Position numbers and translations under genes: made by a program. This document shows, piece after piece, positions 1 to 7,299 of a stretch of DNA of 22,971 nucleotides. Each line of letters opens with the position of its first letter. The stretch's first letter is position 1. The notes below the pieces were generated by a model, which did not search any database, had not been told where the DNA came from, and saw only the letters and a list, made by a program, of their open reading frames with translations. This DNA is from JBNKLG01 sp050292235. Its GTDB lineage: Bacteria > Pseudomonadota > Gammaproteobacteria > Chromatiales > Chromatiaceae. The stretch spans positions 1 to 22,971 of the forward strand of contig JBNKLG010000043.1 in assembly GCA_050292235.1 (NCBI GenBank), in the 5' to 3' direction.

Positions 1-2
1 AA

Positions 3-317
3 GACATCCACGGCGACAAGGCCTATGGCAACGAAGAGCGGCAACTGCTCAACAGCGTAGCGGGCAAGCGTATTTGGTGCATACCGTTCAAGAAGCCCAA
101 GGGTGGTGAACTGAAAGACTGGCAGAAAGAGATCAACCGGCAGCTATCCTCACTACGGGCCAAGGTCGAACATGTCTTCCGGGTGATCAAATGCCAGTTT
201 GGCTACCGCAAGGTGCGCTACAAGGGACTGGAAAAGAATGCCAAGCAACAACAAGTGCTCTTTGCCTTGGCCAATCTTTACATGGCCCGAAGACGATTGT
301 TGGAGGCTGAGGGATAA
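3..317 (+). CDS. IS5-family transposase, C-terminal part (5' end outside window)
   Basis: The gene enters the window already open in frame and ends with TAA; 104 residues are visible. The C-terminal part carries the R-x3-E-x6-K arrangement (RAKVE, then HVFRVIK) that supplies the last catalytic acid of the IS5/IS4-type DDE transposases. It is followed by the typical FGYRKVRYKGLEKN stretch and an ALANLYMARR ending. The product would cut and rejoin the element's ends. No internal stop is seen, so the visible part looks intact; whether the whole gene is intact cannot be told. The family assignment is confident; the exact IS is not recognised. Confidence 0.85.
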   Translation, partial: DIHGDKAYGNEERQLLNSVAGKRIWCIPFKKPKGGELKDWQKEINRQLSSLRAKVEHVFRVIKCQFGYRKVRYKGLEKNAKQQQVLFALANLYMARRRLLEAEG

Positions 318-341
318 ATCTGTCTACTGAGGCGGAAAACT

Positions 342-363
342 CCGGATTTCAGACAAAATCCGG
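342..363 (+). repeat. Stem-loop after transposase gene
   Basis: CCGGATTT (342-349) and AAATCCGG (356-363) form a perfect 8-bp stem with a 6-base loop, 24 bases after the transposase stop. There is no T-run on the + strand, so it is not a standard intrinsic terminator. It lies inside the inferred IS. Confidence 0.5.
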
Positions 364-466
364 CGACAAAATAGGAAAATTGGCTAGATTTCGATGAAAA
401 GTTCGCTTTCTGGCCAGAAGCGCGATTGCCTGGTTATTTGATCAGGGGTTCCTTAAGAACTGTTCG

Positions 467-1750
467 ATGAAAACGTTACAAAGTTGTCTGTTTTTCTTTC
501 TCACGTTTGCGGCTTCCGCAACGTTTGCCCTGGATGGATGGAGGATTTCCAACAAGGAAAATCTCCGGGTTTATCTGCCAACTGATCTTCAGAAAGAACA
601 AATATTTATGTATGTGGCATCCGGACCCTATGACCTGAATGGTGCCACGCTGAAAGGATGGTTTTCCCGTAAGGCGCGCCTAATGCAAAACCGTCTTGGT
701 AAGCCGCTGAAGGCGTGGGTGGTCAAGCCTGACAAGGGAAACTGGTCGATCAGCAACCAGTACCAGGATAAAAATGGCACCCAGCTCAGTGTCGGCTACC
801 AGGGTGGCATGCTCGGCAATGGGCGTGCTTATATCATCACCATGATCTCGAGCAGGGATTATGTCTTGATAATGAAATACGGAGCGGCGTATGAACAGGT
901 GCTCAATGATGCGAAACTGTATCTGGCTGTGAAGCCCTCTTTGTCTAAAATTTCGGCAACTGCTGCCAAGACAGAGAAAATAACGCCAACGAACAGAAAG
1001 ACGACGACGAAGAAAGGCAAAAAGATTAGTGATATGGTTCGGACGGCACCCGGTAAGGGTGCTGATCTTGATGATATTGAGCTGGTCTGGGTCACGAGCG
1101 GTATCGACGTTCTATGGGGTGGTATCGATGTGGATACCCATCTTTTGTTCGAGGACGGAACGGCTTACAAAGATTGCACAATTCCCCCAGATGAGCTTGA
1201 TGTGGTGGCCTCTAAGCGGCTTGAGCCCCATAAATGGACGCGCTGGAGAAAACACTGGGGCACCTATCAGATGAAGAACGAGAAGAAGGATCTCTGGTAT
1301 GACCTGAAGGGTGGACCAGGGGTAAAGGCGCCCAAGGGTACGGGGCTTAACGGCAAGTTTTTGACTGCCGGTGGTAGTCAGTACCGGGGGGCCTGGAAGC
1401 GGCGCATCATCTTTCATGATGACGGTCGCTTCGAGCTGAGTTCCTTTTCCATACAGGGCAATGCCAATATGGGGGGAGGCGATACGGCGCCTCTGGTGAC
1501 CGCTGTTCACAGCAGTGACAAGCATGGCTCCTCAGGCGCAACCAGTGTTATCGGTACCCATGTGGGAGGAGGTACCTCAGGCAAGCGCAAAGACGGCTCC
1601 AAAAATACCGGTACCTACAAAGTGAATAACTACACCATTGTCATGGAGCATGACAATGGTTGGAAACACACTGAGCTTTTCTTCATAGAGAAACGCAAGG
1701 ACAAGAAAAATCTCGTTTACGGTAATGCACTATATTGGCTTGATGACTGA
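467..1750 (+). CDS. Secreted protein of unknown function (427 aa)
   Basis: Not recognised. The first 21 residues are a clear Sec signal peptide (MKT, hydrophobic stretch, then ATFA before LDGW), so the mature protein should be periplasmic or outside the cell. Residues about 22-165 look like one folded domain rich in Trp, Gly and Tyr. A Lys/Thr-rich linker follows (about 165-190), then a C-terminal half (about 200-427) with many short strand-like segments and a Gly/Ser/Lys-rich patch near 355-385. The end has the form GTY-x4-YTIVMEHDNG followed by LFF, a strand pattern seen at the end of various uncharacterised beta-rich secreted proteins. The ATG has no clear ribosome binding site, and an IS5 end lies about 14 bp upstream. 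No cysteine-rich or catalytic motif is evident. Confidence 0.75.
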   Translation: MKTLQSCLFFFLTFAASATFALDGWRISNKENLRVYLPTDLQKEQIFMYVASGPYDLNGATLKGWFSRKARLMQNRLGKPLKAWVVKPDKGNWSISNQYQDKNGTQLSVGYQGGMLGNGRAYIITMISSRDYVLIMKYGAAYEQVLNDAKLYLAVKPSLSKISATAAKTEKITPTNRKTTTKKGKKISDMVRTAPGKGADLDDIELVWVTSGIDVLWGGIDVDTHLLFEDGTAYKDCTIPPDELDVVASKRLEPHKWTRWRKHWGTYQMKNEKKDLWYDLKGGPGVKAPKGTGLNGKFLTAGGSQYRGAWKRRIIFHDDGRFELSSFSIQGNANMGGGDTAPLVTAVHSSDKHGSSGATSVIGTHVGGGTSGKRKDGSKNTGTYKVNNYTIVMEHDNGWKHTELFFIEKRKDKKNLVYGNALYWLDD

Positions 1751-1895
1751 ATGATCTTTGATGTTGCTCATTGCTGATTTTCATCCATTCATTTGGAAAA
1801 CACCTCGATTGACCGCAACATTAAGGCCTATTCTTGCGTTTACCCCAACCTCCAGCATAGCCCATCCCTCCATTTGCACCCAAAACCCTCTCCCC

Positions 1896-2426
1896 CTAAA
1901 GCCCAAACGAAAAAACCTCACAATTTCCAAAGCCCAGTTCCGGTAGTTCCTCGACAGTAAGCCCTTTAGCATGGCCGTACAGGATACGCATTGTCTCTTC
2001 GTGGGCAACCAACAGCACGTTCTGGTCGCTTTGTCGTTCAAGCCAGGCCAAAAAGTCCAATACCCGCTCCCGATACTCCAGCAGGCTTTCGCCATTGCCA
2101 ACTTTGGCGTTGAGTTTATCGTGGCGAATGCGTTGCAGGTAGTCTGCTACCGGCTTTCCATCGCAGCCGGAGCGGATGTCGTTGAGGCCGGGGTGGGGTA
2201 TCGGGATCATTCCTTTGGCGGCAGCGACGATGTTGGCGGTCTCCTTCGCTCTCAGCAGTTGGGAGCAAAAGACCTTGTCCAGGGGTGTTGAAATCATCTG
2301 GTCGGCTGCCTTCTATGCCTGTTGCTGGCCTTTTTCGGTCAGGGCGATTTGGCGGGTTGGATCGTCGTTGCAGAGGCCAAGAATGTTATATTCCGATTCG
2401 CCATGGCGCATGGCATGGACCTTCAT
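1896..2426 (-). pseudogene. Histidine phosphatase family protein, interrupted by in-frame TAG
   Basis: Read on the minus strand from ATG at 2426-2424, the frame encodes MKVHAMRHGESEYN, carrying the RHGE phosphohistidine motif of the histidine phosphatase (phosphoglycerate mutase-like) superfamily. Codon 38 is TAG (2315-2313). Beyond it the same frame continues with the family's second half: CSQLLRAKETA, then GESLLEYRERV, then LLVAHEETMRIL, which contains the second catalytic His. It stops at 1898-1896, giving 176 codons including the amber, a normal length for small members. No frameshift is needed: one base change (for example TAG from CAG after QQQA) explains the break. The N-terminal fragment alone is too short to work, and an internal restart at ATG 2297 would lack RHGE. 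The specific substrate is unknown. It is divergent from hypF with about 45 bp between starts. Confidence 0.8.
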
Positions 2427-2471
2427 GAATCCTCCTTCGAAACAGGCGGTCGGCGGGAATGGACAAATTCA

Positions 2472-4862
2472 TTGAATCTTAACGCAGCCGAGACCATCCG
2501 CATCACCGGCACGGTTCAGGGGGTTGGCTTTCGTCCCTGGGTCTGGCGCTTGGCGCAGGAGTGCAGTCTGACCGGCGAGGTCTGGAACGATGCCGAGGGG
2601 GTGATGATCCGGGTCTGGGGGAGGGGCTTGGATCGGGATCGGTTGGTGGAACGCCTGATGGCGGAGCCGCCGCCCCTGGCACGGATCGAGAGTTTGGTTC
2701 GGAGCGAGCTTGATGCCGGGTCGATGCCGCAAGGGTTCTGCATTCTACCCAGCCAGTCGGGCGAGGTGCGAACCGGGGTAACGGCGGATGCGGCCACTTG
2801 TTCTGACTGTCTGGCGGAGGTGATGGATCCCGCCAATCGTCGTTATCGTTACCCCTTCACCAACTGCACCCATTGCGGCCCCCGGCTCTCCATTATTCGG
2901 GGGATTCCCTATGATCGCTGTAACACCAGCATGGCGGCCTTTGATCTCTGTGAACGCTGTCGTAGCGAGTATGAAGATCCCGCTGATCGCCGCTTCCATG
3001 CCCAGCCCAACGCTTGCCCAGAGTGTGGCCCTCAGGTCTGGCTGGAGGACAATCAGGGGCAGCGGCTGTCAGCGGATGCCGATGTGGATGTGATCGAGAC
3101 GGCAGCGCGACGGATTCGGGCCGGGGCCATTGTCGTCATCAAGGGGATTGGCGGTTTTCATCTGGCCTGCGATGCGGGCAATGCGGCGGCGGTCGAGCGC
3201 CTGCGCCAGCGGAAGCAGCGTGATCACAAGGCCTTGGCGCTGATGGCGCGGGATGTCGAGATGGTCAGGGCCTATGCCCAGGTCGATGACCGGGCCGCCG
3301 GGCTGTTGCAGGATCAGGCCGCGCCCATCCTGGTGCTGGTGGCGGAGGGTGCCCCCCTGGCACCGGACATCGCACCAGGGCAGAACAGCCTGGGCTTTAT
3401 GCTGCCCTATACCCCCTTGCACCACCTGCTGATGCAGGGAATGGCGCGGCCTCTGGTGTTTACCTCGGGCAATCGCAGTGACGAACCCCAGGCCATCGAC
3501 AATGCCGAGGCCCATGGGCGGTTGGATGGCATCGCCGATCTCTTTTTGCTGCATGATCGTGACATCCTCAATCGCATCGATGATTCGGTGATCCGCATCA
3601 TGGACGACCAACCGCGCTTTCTGCGTCGGGCACGGGGCTATGCGCCGCAGCCGATTCTGCTGCCGGAGGGCTTTCCCCGCGATCGGCGCATCCTGGCCCT
3701 GGGCGGGGAGCTGAAGAACAGCTTCTGTCTGATCCAGCAGGGGCGGGCGATCCTCTCTCAGCACATGGGCGATCTGGAAGATGTCGCTACCTATGGGGAC
3801 TACCGCCACCATCTGGCGCTCTATCAGCAGCTATACGATTTCAGCCCGGATCTGATCGTGGTTGACCGGCATCCCGATTATCTCTCCAGCCAACTGGGCC
3901 AGATCCTGGCTGATGAGACCGGAATCCCGCTACTGGCGGTGCAGCATCACCATGCTCACATCGCTGCCTGCATGGTGGAGCATGGGCTGGGGCCAGCAGA
4001 TGGCAAGGTGCTGGGCGTGGCTCTGGATGGGCTGGGTTTCGGTGAGGATGGCACTTTCTGGGGCGGTGAGTTTCTGGCTGTCGGTTATGCCGGTTTCCAG
4101 CGATTGGCCTGGTTTCAGCCGCTGCCCATGCTGGGTGGGGCCAAGGCGATTATGGAGCCGTGGAGGAATACCCTGGTGCATCTGCGTGCGGCTCTGGGTT
4201 GGGATCGGCTGGAGGCGGAGTTTTCGCAGCTCGATATCGTCCGATACCTGAACACCAAGCCGCTGGGTATTTTGCAGGCTATGGCGGAGCAGGGGCTGAA
4301 CAGCCCGAAGGCCTCTTCGGCGGGGCGCCTGTTCGACGCGGTGGCGGCGGCTCTGGGCCTTTGTCGGGATCGGGCCGGGTATGAAGGGCAGGCGGCCATC
4401 GAATTAGAGGCGCTGGCTGCTGCCCATTTTGACCATGAAGCCGCTGCCGCCTATGGTTTTGAGGAGAGGTCGGGCTGTCTCTGCTGGCAACCCTTTTGGT
4501 CTGCCTTGATGCAGGATCTCAAGGAGGGTGTGGCGCCGGGCATCATTGCCGCCCGTTTTCATCAGGGTCTGGCGCAGGCGGTAGTGGAGACAGCGGTGCG
4601 GCTCTGCCAGCAGGAGGGCTTGACCCGCGTGGCGCTCAGCGGCGGGGTGTTTCAGAATCGTCTTCTGCTGGAGAGAACAGCGAATTTGCTGCGGGCGCGT
4701 TCGCTCACCGTCCTGATCCCACAGCAGGTGCCGATGAACGATGGGGGTCTTTCGCTGGGGCAGGCAGCGGTTGCTCTGGCTTCGGCCTCAGGTAGGAGCG
4801 CCCCACGGGCGCGAAATAACAGGAGCGATACCCATGAGAACAAACCAAGATGCATTTCCTAG
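2472..4862 (+). CDS. hypF: Carbamoyltransferase HypF, NiFe-hydrogenase maturation
   Basis: HypF transfers a carbamoyl group from carbamoyl phosphate to the C-terminal Cys of HypE, the first step in making the CN ligands of NiFe hydrogenase. Domains in order: acylphosphatase (RITGTVQGVGFRPWVW near the start), a zinc-finger-like region with paired Cys motifs (CSDC, CTHCG, CERC, CPECG), a YrdC-like nucleotide-binding domain (GIGGFHLACD, then KALALMARD), and a Kae1-like carbamoyltransferase domain with the metal-site motif QHHHAHIAACM. I chose TTG 2472 because homology starts just after it; upstream in-frame ATGs (2403, 2415) would overlap the divergent gene's start. This gives 796 aa. The last 23 residues (from Gly774) are encoded by an inserted REP element, not native sequence, which makes the protein slightly longer than usual. 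Confidence 0.95.
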   Translation: MNLNAAETIRITGTVQGVGFRPWVWRLAQECSLTGEVWNDAEGVMIRVWGRGLDRDRLVERLMAEPPPLARIESLVRSELDAGSMPQGFCILPSQSGEVRTGVTADAATCSDCLAEVMDPANRRYRYPFTNCTHCGPRLSIIRGIPYDRCNTSMAAFDLCERCRSEYEDPADRRFHAQPNACPECGPQVWLEDNQGQRLSADADVDVIETAARRIRAGAIVVIKGIGGFHLACDAGNAAAVERLRQRKQRDHKALALMARDVEMVRAYAQVDDRAAGLLQDQAAPILVLVAEGAPLAPDIAPGQNSLGFMLPYTPLHHLLMQGMARPLVFTSGNRSDEPQAIDNAEAHGRLDGIADLFLLHDRDILNRIDDSVIRIMDDQPRFLRRARGYAPQPILLPEGFPRDRRILALGGELKNSFCLIQQGRAILSQHMGDLEDVATYGDYRHHLALYQQLYDFSPDLIVVDRHPDYLSSQLGQILADETGIPLLAVQHHHAHIAACMVEHGLGPADGKVLGVALDGLGFGEDGTFWGGEFLAVGYAGFQRLAWFQPLPMLGGAKAIMEPWRNTLVHLRAALGWDRLEAEFSQLDIVRYLNTKPLGILQAMAEQGLNSPKASSAGRLFDAVAAALGLCRDRAGYEGQAAIELEALAAAHFDHEAAAAYGFEERSGCLCWQPFWSALMQDLKEGVAPGIIAARFHQGLAQAVVETAVRLCQQEGLTRVALSGGVFQNRLLLERTANLLRARSLTVLIPQQVPMNDGGLSLGQAAVALASASGRSAPRARNNRSDTHENKPRCIS

Positions 4863-4938
4863 GCAAGAAATCCCTGCTCGCGAAAACGTTTTCGGTGTGA
4901 CAACCGTTATGCCCATCGCGCCCATGGGGTGCTCCTAC
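4792..4938 (+). repeat. Composite REP element E1 (inverted REP pair with core)
   Basis: The left unit (4792-4814) starts GTAGGAGCGCCCC and the right unit (4916-4938) is its inverted copy ending GCTCCTAC. Each unit is itself a short palindrome (GCGCCC then GGGCGC) behind a GTAG head, the layout of REP units. The core of about 100 bp is shared with E2 and E3. Left-unit base changes (CAC in place of CAT) and a T in the right stem mark it as slightly diverged. The left unit overlaps the 3' end of hypF and supplies its last 23 codons and stop. Confidence 0.9.
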
Positions 4939-5040
4939 GCAGTATGTGAGTGGGCGCAATATAATGGGTGGTGGCGGTGCTGAATTTTCCGAGGCCGGCG
5001 TCATCCGATTTGGGTGGTTTAACATTGTCCCCGCTTTTTC

Positions 5041-5191
5041 GTAGGAGCGCCCCATGGGCGCGAAACCAACAGGACCGTTAACCGATGAGAACAAGCCAAG
5101 GTGCATTTCCCGGGCATGAAATCCCCGCCCACGAAAACGATCTTCGCAATAGCCAATCCTCACGTTCACCGCGCCCATGGGGCGCTCCTAC
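5041..5191 (+). repeat. Composite REP element E2 (inverted REP pair with core)
   Basis: The left unit 5041-5063 (GTAGGAGCGCCCCATGGGCG start) and the inverted right unit 5169-5191 are near-perfect terminal inverted repeats. The core matches E1 and E3, including ATGAGAACAAGCCAAGG and GAAATCCC. It ends 31 bp before the RAYT start codon. The 102 bp between E1 and E2 (4939-5040) shows no gene or repeat. Confidence 0.92.
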
Positions 5192-5222
5192 AATAGCAAC
5201 CAAAAAGCCGGGGAATGCCGCT

Positions 5223-5663
5223 TTGCGTAAAGGCCGCGCTTCCATCGAAGGCCAGATCTACTTCATCACCACAACCACCCTGAAACGCCAGCCGCTTTTC
5301 GCCGACTTCCAGACCGCCCGGGCTGCCGCGCAAACCTTTGAAGACAAAAAGGTGTTGGCTGACGCGAGGCTACTGGCCTGGGTCTTAATGCCCGAACACT
5401 TTCACGGCTTGCTGGCATTGGGGGAACGCCATGGCCTGCCAGAGATCATGGGTCGACTGAAATCCGCGAGTGCCCGCAGAGCCAACAAAACCATCGGGCG
5501 ACAAGGGCCGCTGTGGGACAGGGCATATTACGACCATGCATTACGCCATGAAGAGGATTTGCTCGTAACCGCCCGTTACCTCGTCGCCAACCCCGTGCGA
5601 GCAGGAATTGTTCAGCGGGTCGGCGACTATCCATTCTGGAACGCCATATGGCTATCCCCGTAG
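5223..5663 (+). CDS. REP-associated tyrosine transposase (RAYT)
   Basis: This is a Y1/HuH-type transposase of the IS200/IS605-like superfamily. RAYTs are single-copy relatives that cut single-stranded REP DNA and are thought to spread REP units. Seen: YFITTTTLKRQPLF near the start, the HuH metal motif in MPEHFHGLL (His59 and His61), and the catalytic Tyr in ARYLVANPVRAGIV (Tyr119). Length 146 aa, within the short end of the family. I chose TTG 5223 because GGGGAA lies 7 bases upstream and homology begins right after it; a longer frame reaches back into repeat E2 but encodes only repeat sequence there. The stop codon TAG is part of the GTAG head of the next REP unit. It sits between E2 and the solo unit, the usual arrangement of a RAYT with its cognate repeats. 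Confidence 0.9.
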   Translation: MRKGRASIEGQIYFITTTTLKRQPLFADFQTARAAAQTFEDKKVLADARLLAWVLMPEHFHGLLALGERHGLPEIMGRLKSASARRANKTIGRQGPLWDRAYYDHALRHEEDLLVTARYLVANPVRAGIVQRVGDYPFWNAIWLSP

Positions 5664-5683
5664 GAGCGCCCCTTGGGCGCGAA
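5660..5683 (+). repeat. Solo REP unit
   Basis: A single GTAG-headed unit in + orientation (GTAGGAGCGCCCCTTGGGCG, then CGAA), with CTT at the palindrome centre in place of the usual CAT. No inverted partner or element core follows it before E3. It overlaps the last four bases of the RAYT gene and supplies that gene's TAG stop. Confidence 0.9.
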
Positions 5684-5714
5684 TTCATCCCATCCACCCA
5701 TAAGCCGCCTTCTT

Positions 5715-5862
5715 GTAGGAGCGCCCCATGGGCGCGAAACCGACAGGGCCATCAACCCATGAGGACAAGCCAAAACACATTCCACGGGGGCGAAATCCCA
5801 GTTTACGAGAATGCTCTGCGGTGGTAACCGTTATGCCGATCGCGCCCATGGGGCGCTCCTAC
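5715..5862 (+). repeat. Composite REP element E3 (inverted REP pair with core)
   Basis: The left unit 5715-5737 and right unit 5840-5862 are perfect inverted copies over 23 bases. The core resembles E1 and E2 but is more diverged in its middle; the end of the core (AACCGTTATGCC) matches E1 closely. It ends 24 bp before the hypA start and just ahead of its ribosome binding site, so the hypA leader begins at the element edge. Confidence 0.92.
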
Positions 5863-5886
5863 ACAGGATGGAGGGGAATATTACCT

Positions 5887-6228
5887 ATGCATGAAATGTC
5901 CCTGTGCGAGAATGTGCTACAAGTGTTGGAGGATCATGCCCGGTCCCAGGGGTTTGCCCAGGTGAAAACCGTCTGGCTGGAGATTGGCGAGCTGTCCGGT
6001 GTGGAGGTCGAAGCGATGCGTTTCTGTTTTGATGCGGTGGTGCGCGATACCCTGGCCGATGGGGCCAGGCTGGAGATCATCGCCATACCGGGGCGGGCGT
6101 GGTGCCTGGATTGTGCCAAAGAGGTTGCCGTGTCGCAGCGGTTTGATGTCTGTCCCCACTGTGGCGGCTATCATTTGCAGGTGACCGGCGGTGAAGAGAT
6201 GCGGATCAAGGAACTGGAGGTGGGCTGA
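5887..6228 (+). CDS. hypA: Hydrogenase nickel incorporation protein HypA
   Basis: HypA binds nickel through its N-terminal Met-His and delivers it, with HypB, to the hydrogenase large-subunit precursor. Seen: an MHEMSLCENVL start with the essential His2, and a C-terminal zinc site made of two CxxC pairs (CLDC, CPHCGG). Length 113 aa, typical. The start at 5887 is fixed by His2 and by GAGGGGAA 8 bases upstream; the frame is open further upstream, but only through repeat E3. The stop overlaps the hypB start by one base (TGATG), so the two are translationally coupled. Confidence 0.96.
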   Translation: MHEMSLCENVLQVLEDHARSQGFAQVKTVWLEIGELSGVEVEAMRFCFDAVVRDTLADGARLEIIAIPGRAWCLDCAKEVAVSQRFDVCPHCGGYHLQVTGGEEMRIKELEVG

Positions 6229-7049
6229 TGTGTACGACTTGTGGGTGCGGTGAGGGCGAGGTTCAGATCGAGGGGCAGGTGCCAGGGCACCACCATCATG
6301 ACCACGGGCATCATCACGATCACGCCCATGACCACAGCCATAGCCATGAGGCGGCCTTCGCCCATGCGCCGGGCATGAGTCAGGCCCGAATGGTGCAGAT
6401 CGAGGAGGATATCCTCAGCAAGAACAATCAATATGCGGCGGCCAATCGCCATTGGTTTGCCGAACACGGCATTCTGGCGCTCAATCTCGTCTCCAGCCCC
6501 GGTTCCGGGAAGACGACCCTGCTGACCCGCACCATCGAGGATCTCAAGGCCGAGATGGCCCTGGCGGTGATCGAGGGCGATCAGCAGACCAGCAACGATG
6601 CCGAGCGCATCCGCCAGACCGGGGCCAAGGCGGTGCAGATCAATACCGGCAAGGGGTGTCATCTGGATGGCCACATGGTGGGCCATGCGCTGGAGACGCT
6701 TCAGCCCGATGAGGGCAGCCTGCTCTTCATCGAAAACGTTGGCAATCTGGTCTGTCCGGCGGCCTTTGATCTGGGCGAGGCCCACAAGGTCGCCATTCTC
6801 TCGGTGACCGAGGGGGAGGACAAACCGATCAAATACCCGGATATGTTCCATGCCGCCGATCTGGTGCTGATGAACAAGATCGATCTCTTGCCCCACTTGC
6901 AATTCGATATGGCCCGCTGCATCGACTACGCGAAACGGGTCAATCCCCGGATCAAGGTGTTGCAGGTCTCGGCCACGACGGGGGAGGGGATGGCCAGCTG
7001 GTATCAGTGGCTCAAGGCGACCCAGGCCCTGGCCACCATCGGCGTCTGA
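6228..7049 (+). CDS. hypB: Hydrogenase nickel insertion GTPase HypB
   Basis: HypB is a GTPase that supplies nickel to the hydrogenase large subunit together with HypA. Seen: the N-terminal high-affinity nickel motif CTTCGCG (residues 2-8), a His-rich nickel store with 13 His in residues 21-40, the P-loop SSPGSGKTT (GSGKTT at 92-97), the G-domain metal site GKGCHLDGHM, and the guanine-specificity motif NKIDLLPH. Length 273 aa, normal for the His-rich form. The His-rich stretch suggests nickel storage or buffering as well as GTPase activity. It sits in the hypABCDE run, 13 bp before hypC. Confidence 0.97.
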   Translation: MCTTCGCGEGEVQIEGQVPGHHHHDHGHHHDHAHDHSHSHEAAFAHAPGMSQARMVQIEEDILSKNNQYAAANRHWFAEHGILALNLVSSPGSGKTTLLTRTIEDLKAEMALAVIEGDQQTSNDAERIRQTGAKAVQINTGKGCHLDGHMVGHALETLQPDEGSLLFIENVGNLVCPAAFDLGEAHKVAILSVTEGEDKPIKYPDMFHAADLVLMNKIDLLPHLQFDMARCIDYAKRVNPRIKVLQVSATTGEGMASWYQWLKATQALATIGV

Positions 7050-7062
7050 AGGCACTGTTCCC

Positions 7063-7299
7063 ATGTGTCTGGCCGTCCCTGCCAAGGTGGTTGCCATCGA
7101 CGAGGCCACCGATACTGCGACCGTGCTGCTGGGAGAAGTGGCGCAGGAGGTCTCCCTGGCCCTGGTGGAAGGGGTGACGTTGGATGACTACGTCCTGATC
7201 CATGTCGGCTTTGCCCTCAACAAACTCAGCCCGGAAGAGGCGGAAAAGACCCTGCAACTCATTGCTGAGGTCGATGCGAGCAACGGACTGCCAGCGTGA
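7063..7299 (+). CDS. hypC: Hydrogenase assembly chaperone HypC
   Basis: HypC carries the Fe(CN)2CO unit with HypD and chaperones the hydrogenase large subunit. Seen: the MCLAVPAKVV start with the essential Cys2, an acidic middle and the helical end (SPEEAEKTLQLI) usual for HypC/HybG proteins; 78 aa, typical. Its TGA overlaps the GTG start of hypD (GTGA at 7296-7299), so the two partner proteins are probably translated in a coupled way. Confidence 0.97.
   Translation: MCLAVPAKVVAIDEATDTATVLLGEVAQEVSLALVEGVTLDDYVLIHVGFALNKLSPEEAEKTLQLIAEVDASNGLPA

Larger units (their letters stand above)
1..452 (+). mobile_element. Right end of an IS5-family insertion sequence
   Basis: Seen: the 3' part of an IS5-type transposase gene (stop at 315-317), then about 135 bp of non-coding DNA. 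A likely right inverted repeat ends in GGGGTTCC at 452, followed at once by TTAA (453-456). Known: IS5-group elements often duplicate a 4-bp YTAR target, and TTAA fits. Inferred: the element ends at 452 and TTAA is one copy of the target duplication. The left end and the other TTAA are outside the window, so the boundary cannot be confirmed. The non-coding part also holds a perfect 12-bp palindrome, TTCTGGCCAGAA, at 408-419. Confidence 0.6.

Noticed and set aside
1751..1895. Small + strand open frame after the 427-aa gene
   Set aside because: No ribosome binding site, low-complexity product, and it runs into the antisense end of the histidine phosphatase gene.
2313..2315. Amber codon read as pyrrolysine
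   Set aside because: Histidine phosphatases do not use pyrrolysine, and no sign of its machinery is in the window; mutation or read error is simpler.
2322..2471. HypF start at the upstream ATG giving 846 aa
   Set aside because: The extra residues overlap the antisense histidine phosphatase gene and match no HypF N-terminus.
5085..5222. Longer N-terminus for the RAYT protein starting inside repeat E2
   Set aside because: The extra 46 codons are repeat sequence, and TTG 5223 has a good ribosome binding site right at the start of homology.
4792..5862. Repeated palindromes considered as a CRISPR array
   Set aside because: The units alternate in orientation, are unevenly spaced (32 to 477 bp between neighbouring units) and flank a RAYT gene; there are no uniform spacers or cas genes.
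5728..5886. Longer N-terminus for HypA starting inside repeat E3
   Set aside because: HypA needs Met1-His2 for nickel binding, which fixes the start at 5887; the upstream frame is repeat sequence.
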